In this document: piece by piece, positions 19,228 through 29,290 of the stretch
Layout of the letters: each line of letters begins with the position of its first letter
How positions within the stretch are numbered: position 1 is the stretch's first letter
NCBI GenBank assembly: GCA_036380875.1
Contig: DASVDX010000091.1
Location: 1-64,000 of the forward strand
DNA length: 64,000 nt
Origin: ZC4RG17 sp036380875
GTDB lineage: Bacteria > Actinomycetota > Acidimicrobiia > Spongiisociales > ZC4RG35
Reading direction: 5' to 3'
Translations under genes and position numbers: made by a program
Notes under the pieces: generated by a model
What the model saw: only the letters and a program-made list of their open reading frames with translations
The model's database searches: none
Told to the model about the DNA's origin: nothing

Positions 19228-20106
19228 TCAGCCCTTGACGGCGCCCATCGTGAAGCCGGCGATGAATCGGTCGAGGAACAGGTTGAAGACGATGGCGATC
19301 GGCAGGGCCACGAACACCGCCGACGCCTGCAGCGACTGCCAGAAGAAGACGTCTCCGCGGACGAGGGCGGTGGGGACACCCACACTGATGGGCTTGTTGG
19401 CGGTCGACGAGATGAACGACAGGGCGTAGATGAACTCGTGGGCGGACAGGGTGAAGGCGAACACGATCACCGCCACGATCCCGGGAAAAACGAGCGGCAG
19501 CACCGTCCTAACCACCGCACCCGCCCGGGTGTAGCCGTCGACCATCGCCTGCTCCTCGATGTCGCGGGGGATTCCCTTGAAGAAACCCATCAGGAGCCAC
19601 ACCGAGATCGGGATCGTGATGGTGGGATAGACCAGGATCAACGACCACAGCGTCTCGAGCAGCCCGAGCGAGGCGACCACCCGCGACATCGGGAGGAAGA
19701 GCAGGGTCGGCGGGATGAGGTAGACGAGGAAGATGGCGATGCCCATTCGCTCCCCCCACCGTCCGGCCAGGCGGGCCAGGCTGTACGCCGCCGGCAGGCT
19801 GATGAGGAGTGTGATCAACACCACCGCCAGACCCACGACCAGCGTGTTGCGCACGAAGGTCATGAACTCCGTGTTCTCGAACAGGTACCGGATGTGCTCG
19901 AGGGTGGGTGGGAGCGCGAACCAGAACGGGTTGTTCTCCTTGTTGTAGAGGTCCCGGTCCTGCTTGAACATCGTGATGATGCTCCACAGGAACGGGAACG
20001 CCGCCAGAAGCGCAGCAGTTATCGCCATCACGTAGAGACCGACCCGTCCCCAGATCCGCCGCAGTTCGGCCCGCCGGCGCTGGACGTCGAGGGTGGTGGC
20101 CGCCAT
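19228..20106 (-). CDS. Carbohydrate ABC transporter permease (MalG type)
   Basis: A 292-residue inner-membrane permease with six transmembrane segments (first at about 22-45). The EAA loop, the docking site for the ATPase, reads DIEEQAMVDGYTRAGAVVRTVLPLVFPG. The C-terminal ending FLDRFIAGFTMGAVKG is characteristic of MalG-type subunits. Its ATG overlaps the stop of the MalF-type gene by one base (TGATG). It is the last gene of the importer operon. Confidence 0.93.
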   Translation of the reverse strand: MAATTLDVQRRRAELRRIWGRVGLYVMAITAALLAAFPFLWSIITMFKQDRDLYNKENNPFWFALPPTLEHIRYLFENTEFMTFVRNTLVVGLAVVLITLLISLPAAYSLARLAGRWGERMGIAIFLVYLIPPTLLFLPMSRVVASLGLLETLWSLILVYPTITIPISVWLLMGFFKGIPRDIEEQAMVDGYTRAGAVVRTVLPLVFPGIVAVIVFAFTLSAHEFIYALSFISSTANKPISVGVPTALVRGDVFFWQSLQASAVFVALPIAIVFNLFLDRFIAGFTMGAVKG

Positions 20107-21035
20107 CAGAGCACCTCCCGGCGTCGGGCGAACCGCAGGATCAGAGCCGCCACCGCGACGAGAACCGGCAAGAGGAACAGGGCCGTGCCCGCCCCTTGGG
20201 CGAGGTCGCCTCCCTCGATTCCCTTGTAGAACGCCCACGAGGCGAGGACCTGGGTGTAGTTCGTTGGGCCGCCGCGAGTGAGGACGTGGACGACGGTCAT
20301 GTCGGTGACAGAGAGGATCACCCCGAAGAGGACCGCCACTCCGATGATCGGCGCCATGAGCGGAATCTCGATCTCGAAAGTGCGCCGCCAGAATCCGGCC
20401 CCGTCGATGTCGGAGGCGTCGCGGATCTCGGTGGGGATCGCCAGCATCCCCGCCATCACGATCACCGCAGCCAGGGGCACGATCCGCCATGTGTGGACGG
20501 CGATCACCGAGGCGAGGGCGAGCTTCGGCTGGCCGAGCCAGATCATGTTCCCCTCCAACATTCCCAACTGGCGGAGGACCCAGTCGATGGGGCTGAAGAT
20601 CGAGTCCAGGGTCCACAGCCAGGAGATGGTCGCCAGGGACACGGGCGTCGTCCACGGCAACAGGACCAGGAGGCGGACGAGCCACTTGCCCTTGAAGTCC
20701 TTCGTGAGGATCAGGGCCAGGGCGGTGGCGAGGATCACCACCAGAGCGTTCGAGATGAGCGTGAACACCAGCGTGTTGCGCAGGGCCCGCCAGAACACCG
20801 GATCGGCCAGGACCTGGCGCAGCGTCTCCAACCCGACGAGGTCGAGGCTGGGGTCGCCCACGGTCACGTCGCTGAACGCCATCACGACGGCCAGCACGAA
20901 CGGGAACCCGACCAGGGCGACGATGTAGATCACGGCCGGCGTGAGGCCGCCGATGGCCAGAAGCCGCTCCGAGTCGAGGAGAGTCCGACGGGGGCGTTGC
21001 GTCCGCACACCGATGGCCAGCGCCTCGTCGCTCAT
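20106..21035 (-). CDS. Carbohydrate ABC transporter permease (MalF type)
   Basis: A 309-residue permease with six predicted helices, the first at about 25-50 (LLAIGGLTPAVIYIVALVGFPFVL). The EAA loop is EIRDASDIDGAGFWRRTFEIEIPLMAP. The late segment VVHVLTRGGPTNYTQVLASWAF is typical of MalF/UgpA-type subunits. The start overlaps the ATPase stop by 4 nt. It pairs with the MalG-type subunit to form the channel. Confidence 0.93.
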   Translation of the reverse strand: MSDEALAIGVRTQRPRRTLLDSERLLAIGGLTPAVIYIVALVGFPFVLAVVMAFSDVTVGDPSLDLVGLETLRQVLADPVFWRALRNTLVFTLISNALVVILATALALILTKDFKGKWLVRLLVLLPWTTPVSLATISWLWTLDSIFSPIDWVLRQLGMLEGNMIWLGQPKLALASVIAVHTWRIVPLAAVIVMAGMLAIPTEIRDASDIDGAGFWRRTFEIEIPLMAPIIGVAVLFGVILSVTDMTVVHVLTRGGPTNYTQVLASWAFYKGIEGGDLAQGAGTALFLLPVLVAVAALILRFARRREVL

Positions 21036-22054
21036 TCGTCACCCCTGAGGCGCTTGCCGGTGCGCGGGTCGAAATAGCAGAGGTCGGCGGCGGCGACCCC
21101 GAACTCGTGGGTGGCGCCCTCCGGGATCGAGGCGTTCACCGGCACCCGGGCGATCACCTTGGTGTTCTCGTCGTAACCCTCCACCGTGCCGTACAGGAAA
21201 CGGTCCGACCCCAGATACTCGCTGCGGTTGACGTGGAAGCGAAACGTCGACGGCATGTCGCGTTCGGCGAACTCGGTGATCGGCCTGAAGTTCTCAGGCC
21301 TGAATCCGACCACCCGGTGCTCGCTCCGCAGCAGGTTCATCGGTGGCGACCCGATGAACGTGGCGACGAAGGTGTCGGCCGGGTCGGAGTAGATCTCCTC
21401 GGGTGTGCCGAACTGACGGATCCTGCCATCGGACATGACGGCGATGCGATCCCCCATCCCCATCGCCTCCACTTGGTCGTGAGTGACATAGATCGTGGTG
21501 ATCCCGACCCGGCGCTGGAACTCCAGGAGGTCGTCGCGGGCCGCCGCCCGCAGCTTGGCGTCGAGATTCGAGAGGGGCTCGTCGAGCAGGAACACGTTGG
21601 GCTCCCGTACCAAGGCCCGGGCGAGCGCCACCCTCTGGCGCTCGCCACCGGACAGCTGGCGGGGTCGGCGCTCCAGGTAGCGATCGATGCCAAGGAGCTC
21701 CGCCGCCCACCTGACCCGCTTGTCCTGTTCGGCCTTGTCGACACCCTCGGCCCGCAGCGGGAAGGCGATGTTGCGCGCCACAGTCATGTGCGGGTAGAGG
21801 GCGTAACTCTGGAAGACCATCGCCACCTTGCGGATGCGGGGAGGGAGGCCATTCATCTTCTCGCCACCGATGAAGATCTCCCCGGAGGTGGGCTCCTCCA
21901 GACCCGCGATCATCCGCAAGAGCGTGGTCTTGCCGCAACCGGAAGGGCCGAGCAGGACCAGGAACTCCCCCTCGCGGGAGGCGAGGTCGACGTCGTCGAC
22001 CGCCGCCATGTCCCCGAAGACCTTGGTGAGGTTCCGAACCTCGACCACCGACAC
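21032..22054 (-). CDS. Sugar ABC transporter ATP-binding protein (MalK/UgpC type)
   Basis: A 340-residue ATPase. Walker A is GPSGCGKTT, the signature LSGGERQRVALARAL, Walker B VFLLDEPLSNLDAKLR and the switch His is in YVTHDQVEAMGMGDR. A C-terminal TOBE region (from about 240) marks the MalK/UgpC class, in which the tail senses regulators or sugars. GTG 22054 was chosen because it begins the family N-terminus (VSVVEVRNLTKVFG); longer frames upstream overlap the binding-protein gene. Confidence 0.93.
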   Translation of the reverse strand: MSVVEVRNLTKVFGDMAAVDDVDLASREGEFLVLLGPSGCGKTTLLRMIAGLEEPTSGEIFIGGEKMNGLPPRIRKVAMVFQSYALYPHMTVARNIAFPLRAEGVDKAEQDKRVRWAAELLGIDRYLERRPRQLSGGERQRVALARALVREPNVFLLDEPLSNLDAKLRAAARDDLLEFQRRVGITTIYVTHDQVEAMGMGDRIAVMSDGRIRQFGTPEEIYSDPADTFVATFIGSPPMNLLRSEHRVVGFRPENFRPITEFAERDMPSTFRFHVNRSEYLGSDRFLYGTVEGYDENTKVIARVPVNASIPEGATHEFGVAAADLCYFDPRTGKRLRGDE

Positions 22055-22067
22055 GCAGATCCCCCTC

Positions 22068-23516
22068 TCAGGCGTCGCCGCCGACCAGACCTCTCCCGCG
22101 CCAGTCTGCGTAGATGGCCTGGATCTTCGCCTCGGCATCGGCGACGGCCTGCTCGGGGGTCTTCTCCCCACGGGCCGCCTCGGCGAACATCACCGGAATG
22201 ATCGACTCGCCGAAGATCTGGCCAGTGGCCGGATTGGCGGGCCCGGGATGGCCCACGTTGGTGCTCCAGTTGATGGCGTCGCTCAGGACCGCCAGCTTGT
22301 CCGAGGGCTGAGACCCGAACGGGTCGTCGGCCACCCAGTCGCTCAGCTCGGGAACCAGCGAGTCCCAGGCGGGGAAGTCGTACAACTGGGAGTGCCAGCA
22401 CGCCGCCTCGTAGTTGAGCGTGTAGTGGAGCAGGAACTCCTTGGCCGCGTCGACGTTCTGGGCATGGTTGGGGATGATCCAGTTGTACATCACGTGGGTG
22501 GCGACCACCCGCGCCGCCGGTCCCTCCAGCGCCGCGCTGAAGAACGTGTCCCCTGCCACCTCGGGGTTGGCCTCCTGGGAAGTGCGGTACGCCGAGATCG
22601 AGTTGAGGATGTACGACAACTGCCCGGCGATGAGGCCCTCGTTGTTGGAAGCCGCCTCCCAGGCGAACACCTCGTCGGTCATCGCTCCCTCGTAGAGGGA
22701 CTTCATGTACTCGACGGCGGCCACCGCCTCCGGCGAGTTGATCACGACGTTTTCGTTCTCGTCCTGGATCGACGCCCCGAACGACCACAACAGGGCCCGG
22801 CCGGCCATGTTGGAGTCGATCTCCTGGGACATGCCGATGCCCATCTGCACGCCCTGGTCGGAGTAGATCTTCGAGCCGTACTCGAGCAACTCGTCCCAGG
22901 TGGTGGGGCCGTCGGGCAGGCCGGCGGTCTCCCACAGGCTCCGCCGATAGTTGCCCGGGTCCGGCACCCAGCCGGGGCAGTAGGCGTAGTACTTGTCGGT
23001 GTTGGGGTTGTAGCTGGAGCGCTGGCAGATGGCGAGCTGCTCGCCCCACCGGTTGGACGCCTCCTCGGTCACGTCCTTCATGTCGACGACGCTCGGCTCG
23101 AACTGCGACAGCGGGGCGATGTACTGGATCAGGTCGTGCCCTTCGCCCGCAGAGATCTCCGCCGAGATGCGGGCAGGGATCTCCGCCACGGTGATGTGGT
23201 CGACCGTGACGTTGACACCCACTTGCTGGCCCCATTCCTGCACGAACGGGTCGAACCATTCGTCATGGGCAGGTACGAAATGGCTCCACAAGAGAATGCG
23301 GAGCTCACCCGAGAGGGGGACTGTCGGCTCCTCGAACTTGATCTCCGGAGCGCCGATGCTGGTAGAAGGACCCGACGTCGCGGTCCCGGTGGTGCCGGGG
23401 GCTCGGGTGGTGTCTACTCCGGCGCGTCCCCCGCAGGCTGCGAGTCCTGCCATCACGAGATAGCGGAGAAAGTCCCGCCGTCGGAGTCCCGTGAACTCGC
23501 GCGGATCGAAGGTCAT
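22068..23516 (-). CDS. Extracellular solute-binding lipoprotein of the sugar importer
   Basis: A 482-residue binding protein. The N-terminus RRRDFLRYLVMAGLAACGG combines a twin-arginine-like signal with a lipobox (LAAC), so it is probably exported folded and lipid-anchored. The body is type 1 SBP: ELRILLWSHFVPAHDEWFDPFVQEW, then many aromatic residues and the ending AEAKIQAIYADWR. ATG 23516 follows AAGGAGGG. It is the first gene of the operon (binding protein, ATPase, two permeases). Substrate is probably a saccharide or glycoside. Confidence 0.92.
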   Translation of the reverse strand: MTFDPREFTGLRRRDFLRYLVMAGLAACGGRAGVDTTRAPGTTGTATSGPSTSIGAPEIKFEEPTVPLSGELRILLWSHFVPAHDEWFDPFVQEWGQQVGVNVTVDHITVAEIPARISAEISAGEGHDLIQYIAPLSQFEPSVVDMKDVTEEASNRWGEQLAICQRSSYNPNTDKYYAYCPGWVPDPGNYRRSLWETAGLPDGPTTWDELLEYGSKIYSDQGVQMGIGMSQEIDSNMAGRALLWSFGASIQDENENVVINSPEAVAAVEYMKSLYEGAMTDEVFAWEAASNNEGLIAGQLSYILNSISAYRTSQEANPEVAGDTFFSAALEGPAARVVATHVMYNWIIPNHAQNVDAAKEFLLHYTLNYEAACWHSQLYDFPAWDSLVPELSDWVADDPFGSQPSDKLAVLSDAINWSTNVGHPGPANPATGQIFGESIIPVMFAEAARGEKTPEQAVADAEAKIQAIYADWRGRGLVGGDA

Positions 23517-23608
23517 CACTCCCTCCTTGTGCCGACCTCGGCGGCCCAACATAGACGGTGGCCTACGAGCGCGCGGGCAGAATCAGGGTGTTTTTCGATT
23601 CCGGAGAA

Positions 23609-24097
23609 TCAGCCGAGCCAGATCTCGGACAGAGACTGGTCGGCGATCGGGGCCCACGCCTGTGGATCGACGTGACGGAGCAGGACCGCGGCGACGTCGC
23701 GCAGCGACACCACTCCGAGGCCGCCGTCGGGCATCGACACCAGGACATGGCGCATCTGCTCGTTGAGAAGCAGTCCGGCGCACATCGCCACCGACATCGA
23801 GCCGTCGACGATGATCGGACCGGGCGTGGCGACGGTGCTCACCGGCTCGTCGGGATCCGCGCCGGCTCCGATGCCACGGGAGATGTCGCGCTCGGTGACA
23901 ACGGCTCGTCCTCGGTCGACGACGAGGGCGGACACGCCTTCGACGCGCATGAGCCGCGCCGCCTCTGCGATCGACGCGATTCCTTCGATCTCGACGGTCG
24001 GTCGTCGAACTAGGGCCGCCACCGGCGAACCGGGGGAAACCGACTCAGCCGCCGAGTGAATGTGATGCGGAAGGCGTGTCCAGTCCCTCAGTCTCAT
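23609..24097 (-). CDS. Two-CBS-domain protein
   Basis: A 162-residue protein. After about 30 residues come two CBS units: VEIEGIASIAEAARLMRVEGVSALVVDRGRAVVTERDISRGI and the region around GPIIVDGSMSVAMCAGLLLNEQMRHVLVSMPDGGLGVVSLRDV. CBS pairs sense adenine nucleotides. ATG 24097 was chosen because CAGGAG stands 6 nt upstream; an ATG at 24118 is the alternative. A DosR-like box lies 55 bp upstream, as for the other CBS gene at 8956. Confidence 0.85.
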   Translation of the reverse strand: MRLRDWTRLPHHIHSAAESVSPGSPVAALVRRPTVEIEGIASIAEAARLMRVEGVSALVVDRGRAVVTERDISRGIGAGADPDEPVSTVATPGPIIVDGSMSVAMCAGLLLNEQMRHVLVSMPDGGLGVVSLRDVAAVLLRHVDPQAWAPIADQSLSEIWLG

Positions 24098-24151
24098 ATA
24101 TCGCTCCTGGCCTGACATTCGAGTGATACGAGACACACCACTCGGGCGATA

Positions 24152-24165
24152 GGGACCTATTACCC
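24152..24165 (-). promoter_or_regulatory. DosR/DevR-like box before the CBS gene
   Basis: GGGACCTATTACCC, read on the minus strand GGGTAATAGGTCCC, matches GGGNN-N4-GTCCC. It sits 55 bp upstream of ATG 24097 and just past the LDH stop (24193). Confidence 0.45.
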
Positions 24166-24192
24166 GAGACGACCCGCCAGACGTCCCGGTGG

Positions 24193-25134
24193 CTAGAAGT
24201 CGACGGCGTCCAGGGCCTTGCGGACGGCGTGCGCCGACGTCCGGATCTCTTCGATCTCCTCTTCGGTGGCGCTGAACGGCATGATCTCGCCGGCACCGCC
24301 GGCGTCGACCAGACGAGGCAACGAGATGCAGACGTCGCCCAGGTCGAAGGTGGATCCGACGGGGGCGGTGACCGGCAGGACCGCCGAGTGGCTCTCGTGG
24401 TCCAGAGCGTCGAGGATCTGAGTGACGGCGAGAGAGATCGCCCAGCTGGTCGAGCCCTTGCCGGCGATGATCTCGTAAGCGGAGTTGCGCACCTCGGCGA
24501 GGATCTCCTCCCGGTCGGAGGCCTCGAGTCGGCGACCGTCGGCGGTGCGCAGCTCGACGAGCGGTGCCCCGCCGATCGTCGCAGAGGACCACAGCACCGT
24601 CTCGGAATCGCCGTGTTCCCCCACCACGTGGGCGTGCACGTGCCGTTCGGCGATAGCGAAACGGAGGGCGAGGAGATGACGAAGGCGCGAAGAGTCGAGA
24701 ACGGTGCCCGAGCCGAGCACCGTGCCGTCGTCTCTACCGGTGAGCCTGATCGTGAGCTGGGTGAGAACATCGACCGGATTCGTCACGATGAGGAGGAGCG
24801 CGTCGGGGGCTGCCTCCGTCAGCCGCGGGACCATGTCGCGGAAGATCCCGGCGTTGCGGGCGGTCAGCTCGAGCCTCGATTCGCCCGGGCGCTGCTTGGC
24901 CCCGGCGGTGATCACGATCACGTCGGCGCCCTCGCAGACAGAGATGTCGGTGCTTCCGGCGATGGTGGCCGGTCCCACGAACTCGAGTCCGTGGCTGAGG
25001 TCGAGGGCCTCGGCCCGAACCTTCTTCTCGTCGAGGTCGTAGAGCGAGATGTGGTCGGCGATTCCGCGGTTCAGGGCGGCGAACGCCACCGCGGTGCCGA
25101 CGCTTCCCGCACCGACGATCGAAACGTGACGCAC
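24193..25134 (-). CDS. ldh: L-lactate dehydrogenase
   Basis: A 313-residue LDH/MDH-family enzyme. The NAD motif is VGAGSVGTAVA with acidic strand end LYDLD. The substrate-specificity loop reads GAKQRPGESRLEL: Gln at the position that distinguishes LDH from MDH (Arg), so lactate is the likely substrate. The catalytic His is in VVGEHGDSE, and the pair Asp/Arg lies in TVLDSSRLRHLLA. It would convert pyruvate to lactate and regenerate NAD. It begins only 21 bp after the small membrane protein gene and is probably driven from the DosR-like box at 25401. Confidence 0.92.
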   Translation of the reverse strand: MRHVSIVGAGSVGTAVAFAALNRGIADHISLYDLDEKKVRAEALDLSHGLEFVGPATIAGSTDISVCEGADVIVITAGAKQRPGESRLELTARNAGIFRDMVPRLTEAAPDALLLIVTNPVDVLTQLTIRLTGRDDGTVLGSGTVLDSSRLRHLLALRFAIAERHVHAHVVGEHGDSETVLWSSATIGGAPLVELRTADGRRLEASDREEILAEVRNSAYEIIAGKGSTSWAISLAVTQILDALDHESHSAVLPVTAPVGSTFDLGDVCISLPRLVDAGGAGEIMPFSATEEEIEEIRTSAHAVRKALDAVDF

Positions 25135-25155
25135 GGCGACAGTATGTCACCCACC

Positions 25156-25326
25156 TCAGGGGCGCGTGCGCTTCCGGCTCGCCCAGGCATCGAGGATGGC
25201 GCCGATCACGAGACCGACGGCCGCGCCCGCGATCGGTCCCCACCATCCTCCCGTGATCAGAAGCCCGAAGATCAACCCGATCGGGGCTCCGGCTGTGATG
25301 CCTACTCCGGTCCAGTTGCCACGCAT
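25156..25326 (-). CDS. Small glycine-rich membrane protein
   Basis: A 56-residue protein with two hydrophobic, glycine-rich helices (VGITAGAPIGLIFGLLITGGW and PIAGAAVGLVIGAILDAW) and a basic tail (ASRKRTRP). AAAGGAGG 6 nt before ATG 25326 fixes the start. It lies directly upstream of ldh on the same strand. A DosR-like box stands 75 bp before it. The family is unknown. Confidence 0.75.
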   Translation of the reverse strand: MRGNWTGVGITAGAPIGLIFGLLITGGWWGPIAGAAVGLVIGAILDAWASRKRTRP

Positions 25327-25400
25327 CTGCCGCCTCCTTTCAGGTCTCAGTGGATCAGATCGGACCTGTGAGGGCCAGGGGCCTTCGGCCGGCGGGAGAA

Positions 25401-25414
25401 GGGACCAATGCCCC
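25401..25414 (-). promoter_or_regulatory. DosR/DevR-like box before the small protein-ldh unit
   Basis: GGGACCAATGCCCC fits GGGAC-N4-GNCCC exactly. A weaker partner, GGGCCAGGGGCCTT, lies at 25372-25385. The unit starts at 25326. Confidence 0.55.
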
Positions 25415-25544
25415 TGTCGGCCGGTCGGCGGGACAGGCATGCTGATCGTCGGAGCGCCGCCATTTCCGTGGAAGGACGGCCCCACCGCCGTCCAAGCCCG
25501 GGTCTGGTTCCGTCTCGTCGCGGGCGGCGCTCCGCCCCTCCGCC

Positions 25545-26156
25545 CTAGCGCCCTTCGAGAATCTCCTCGAGGGGCGCTTCCTCTGTTTGCGGAGCTGACT
25601 TCGCGACTCGGGCGCGAGCCATCACGAAGTCGGCGAACTCGACGGCGGCGCGGCGGATGCGATCCGTGATCGCATGCTCTCGGCCTTCATCCCAGTCCTC
25701 GGTCGCGGCGAACACCGCTGTCGGGGTCACCACGGCGCGCAGATAGGTGAAGAGGGGCCGGATGGCGTGGTCGAGGGCCAACGAGTGGCGCGGCGTGCCG
25801 GCGGTGGCGCCGATGAGCACTGGCTTGCCGGCGAGGGCATCCGGCTCGAGGACGTCGAAGAAGTTCTTGAAAAGGCCGTTGTAGGAGGCACTGAAGATCG
25901 GGGTCACGGCGATGAGCCCATCGGCCTCCGCCACCGTGTCCATCGCTTCGCTCAGTCGGGGCGATGCCGAGCCGGTGAGCAGGTAGTCGACGAGGTCGTG
26001 GGCCATGTCCCGCAATTCGATGACCTCGACAGTCGCCTCGGCGCCCCTTTCGGCCAGCGTCCCCGCCGCCGCCTCGCCCAAGTGGTCGGCGAGCTGGCGT
26101 GTAGAGGAAGGCTGGCGCAGCCCAGCAGTGACGACGGCGACGGTGATTTGTTCCAT
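25545..26156 (-). CDS. NADPH-dependent FMN reductase (CE1759-type)
   Basis: A 203-residue flavodoxin-like reductase. The N-terminus MEQITVAVVTAGLRQPSSTRQLADHL forms the FMN phosphate loop. The middle has GLIAVTPIFSASYNGLFKNFFDVLEPDALAGKPVLIGATAG, typical of the family. The length and late segment PTAVFAATEDWDEG match the actinobacterial CE1759 subgroup. It would reduce FMN with NADPH or act as a small quinone reductase. GAGGAG precedes ATG 26156. Confidence 0.88.
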   Translation of the reverse strand: MEQITVAVVTAGLRQPSSTRQLADHLGEAAAGTLAERGAEATVEVIELRDMAHDLVDYLLTGSASPRLSEAMDTVAEADGLIAVTPIFSASYNGLFKNFFDVLEPDALAGKPVLIGATAGTPRHSLALDHAIRPLFTYLRAVVTPTAVFAATEDWDEGREHAITDRIRRAAVEFADFVMARARVAKSAPQTEEAPLEEILEGR

Positions 26157-26242
26157 GTGCTCCTCGGTCGACGGTACTCGGGAATCTGGGGACGCACCAG
26201 TTGATACGTCAACCGCTCCAACTCGCCGCTGGCGCATCGTAT

Positions 26243-26274
26243 TCCTCGCCGGGGCGAGGCCGCCCCGGCGGGGA
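26243..26274 (-). terminator. Terminator hairpin after gap
   Basis: CGCCGGGGCG (26247-26256) pairs with CGCCCCGGCG (26261-26270) around a 4-nt loop, and four more pairs extend the stem (one G-T). It lies 19 nt beyond the gap stop. Confidence 0.65.
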
Positions 26275-26292
26275 TACGACGAAGAGAGAGCG

Positions 26293-27294
26293 TCAGCTTT
26301 CGCCGGCGACGATGGCGCTGATGTCGACCATCCGAGCGGAGTAACCCCACTCGTTGTCGTACCAGGCGACCAGCTTGATCACGTTGCCGTTGAGGAGCAG
26401 CGTCGAAGGAGTGTCGACGATCGAGGAATGCGGGTCGCCGATGATGTCACGGGACACCAGTTCCTCTTCGGTGAGCCGCAGGATCCCTCTCATTCGCCCC
26501 TCGGCCGCTTCGGCCAGCGCCTCGTGGACCTCGTCGATCGTGACTTCGCGGCTGAGCGTGGCAGTGATGTCGGAGACGGACCCGTCCTCGACCGGCACCC
26601 GATAGGCCATTCCCGTCATCTTGCCCTTCAGTTCCGGGATCACCTTCTCGGTCGCCTTGGTGGCGCCGGTGGTGGTGGGGATGATCGAGAGGGCGGCAGC
26701 CCGTCCTCGTCGCCGCTTGCGGGTCGGAAGGTCCATGAGCGACTGGCTCGACGTATAGGCGTGGATCGTGGAGAGCATCAGATGCTCCACGCCGAATCTG
26801 TCGGACAGCACCTTGGCCACCGGGGCCAGGCAGTTGGTGGTGCACGAGGCGTTGCTCACTATGTGGTGCTTCTCGGGGTCGTAGGTGTCCTCGTTCACAC
26901 CGATCACGAACGTGGCGTCGGCGTCATCGGACGGAGCGGAAATCACGACCTTCTTCGCCCCGGCTTCGAGGTGGCCGGCGGAGTCCTCCCGGGACCGCAT
27001 CGCCCCGGTGGCCTCCACCACCACGTCGACACCCAGATCTCCCCACGGGAGCTTCGAGGGGTCGCGTTCCTGACTGAACGGGATCTTGTGTCCGTCGACC
27101 ACGAGGGTCGCGCCGTCGGTCGACACCTTGCGCGGGTACCACCCGTGAACCGAGTCGTACTTCAGCAGGTAGGCGAGATCGTCGAGCTCGGAGAGGTCGT
27201 TGATCCCTACCACCTCGAAGCGGTCGTCTTCCAAGAACTGCTTGAACGTGCAGCGTCCGATGCGGCCGAAGCCGTTGATAGCAACGCGGACCAT
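26293..27294 (-). CDS. gap: Type I glyceraldehyde-3-phosphate dehydrogenase
   Basis: A 333-residue GAPDH of glycolysis and gluconeogenesis. The NAD-binding start is VRVAINGFGRIGR, with Asp33 in GINDL giving NAD preference. Catalytic Cys151 is in SNASCTTNCLAP and His178 in STIHAYTSSQ. The arginine-rich S-loop DLPTRKRRRGRAAALSIIPTTTGA follows, and the end is YDNEWGYSARMVD. It is transcribed alone here, not beside pgk/tpi. A perfect DosR-like palindrome lies 60 bp upstream. Confidence 0.97.
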   Translation of the reverse strand: MVRVAINGFGRIGRCTFKQFLEDDRFEVVGINDLSELDDLAYLLKYDSVHGWYPRKVSTDGATLVVDGHKIPFSQERDPSKLPWGDLGVDVVVEATGAMRSREDSAGHLEAGAKKVVISAPSDDADATFVIGVNEDTYDPEKHHIVSNASCTTNCLAPVAKVLSDRFGVEHLMLSTIHAYTSSQSLMDLPTRKRRRGRAAALSIIPTTTGATKATEKVIPELKGKMTGMAYRVPVEDGSVSDITATLSREVTIDEVHEALAEAAEGRMRGILRLTEEELVSRDIIGDPHSSIVDTPSTLLLNGNVIKLVAWYDNEWGYSARMVDISAIVAGES

Positions 27295-27353
27295 CCGAAA
27301 CCTCCGGTGTAGCTCCTCCTCCGAAACCTAGTCACGGGGGAGTTGTTGTCGTA

Positions 27354-27367
27354 GGGACGGATGGCCC
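27354..27367 (-). promoter_or_regulatory. DosR/DevR-like box before gap
   Basis: GGGACGGATGGCCC is an exact GGGAC-N4-GNCCC palindrome, 60 bp before the gap ATG and 24 bp beyond the stop of the small membrane protein gene on the same strand. Confidence 0.55.
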
Positions 27368-27390
27368 GGGAGAAGAGTCCCTTCGGAGGC

Positions 27391-27546
27391 TCAGGCGGCT
27401 TGCGAGAAGTTGCGTTCGGCGGGCTCGGCTCGCTCGAGCAGATCGCCGACCAAGAGCGACACGACCGAATAGACGCCCACCGCCAGGAACACCACCCCGG
27501 CGACCACGGCCGCCGCCACCATCACCACGTTCATGATCACATCCAT
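27391..27546 (-). CDS. Small single-helix membrane protein
   Basis: A 51-residue ORF: one long hydrophobic helix (NVVMVAAAVVAGVVFLAVGVYSVVSLLVG, about residues 6-34) and a polar tail (DLLERAEPAERNFSQAA). Two other ATG codons (Met5, Met9) are possible starts. It lies upstream of gap on the same strand. Its leader region holds the 18-bp tandem repeats and an overlapping Arg/Trp-rich reading frame (27537-27641) whose stop falls inside codons 3-4. Confidence 0.55.
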   Translation of the reverse strand: MDVIMNVVMVAAAVVAGVVFLAVGVYSVVSLLVGDLLERAEPAERNFSQAA

Positions 27547-27641
27547 GCCCACCACCTATCCATGTCCCGCCGCCTGTTCATGTCCCGCCGCCTGTTCATG
27601 TCCCGTCGCCTATTCATGTGCCGGCGCCTGTCCACGTTCAT
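27537..27641 (-). CDS. Possible leader peptide made of MNRRRD repeats
   Basis: A minus-strand frame from ATG 27641 encodes 34 residues in which the unit MNRRRD occurs three times, followed by MDRWWAWM and a TGA. The stop overlaps codons 3-4 of the membrane-protein gene. Each 18-bp repeat gives one unit, so the frame is kept through the repeats. No strong ribosome site was found. A leader peptide that senses Arg or Trp supply, or simple repeat noise, are both possible. Confidence 0.25.
   Translation of the reverse strand: MNVDRRRHMNRRRDMNRRRDMNRRRDMDRWWAWM
27561..27632. repeat. Four tandem 18-bp repeats
   Basis: Unit CATGTCCCGCCGCCTGTT occurs at 27561, 27579, 27597 (2 changes) and 27615 (3 changes), with a partial fifth copy after it. 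The copies are directly adjacent without spacers, so this is a minisatellite and not a CRISPR. It lies in the leader of the small membrane protein gene. Confidence 0.9.
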
Positions 27642-27811
27642 ACCTACAAGATGCACCAAGGCTGTGACACGTTCCAGAAAGTCGATCGAATCAATTCACT
27701 CGCTCGACTACTCGACCCCCACCTAACGTGGCTGATACCGCGACTCCGAGGAAGGCATTGCGCGAAGCACGGTGACATCCGACTCCCCCTCCCCGGCCCT
27801 GGAGGACCACC

Positions 27812-29270
<1,459 letters not shown>

Positions 29271-29290
<20 letters not shown>

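Noticed and set aside
19228..21042. Single 604-codon fusion of the two sugar permeases
   Set aside because: The upstream half is an out-of-frame shadow of the MalF-type gene; the MalG-type gene has its own ATG at 20106, which overlaps the previous stop.
27561..27632. Possible CRISPR array
   Set aside because: The 18-bp units are directly adjacent, have no spacers, and no cas gene is in the window.
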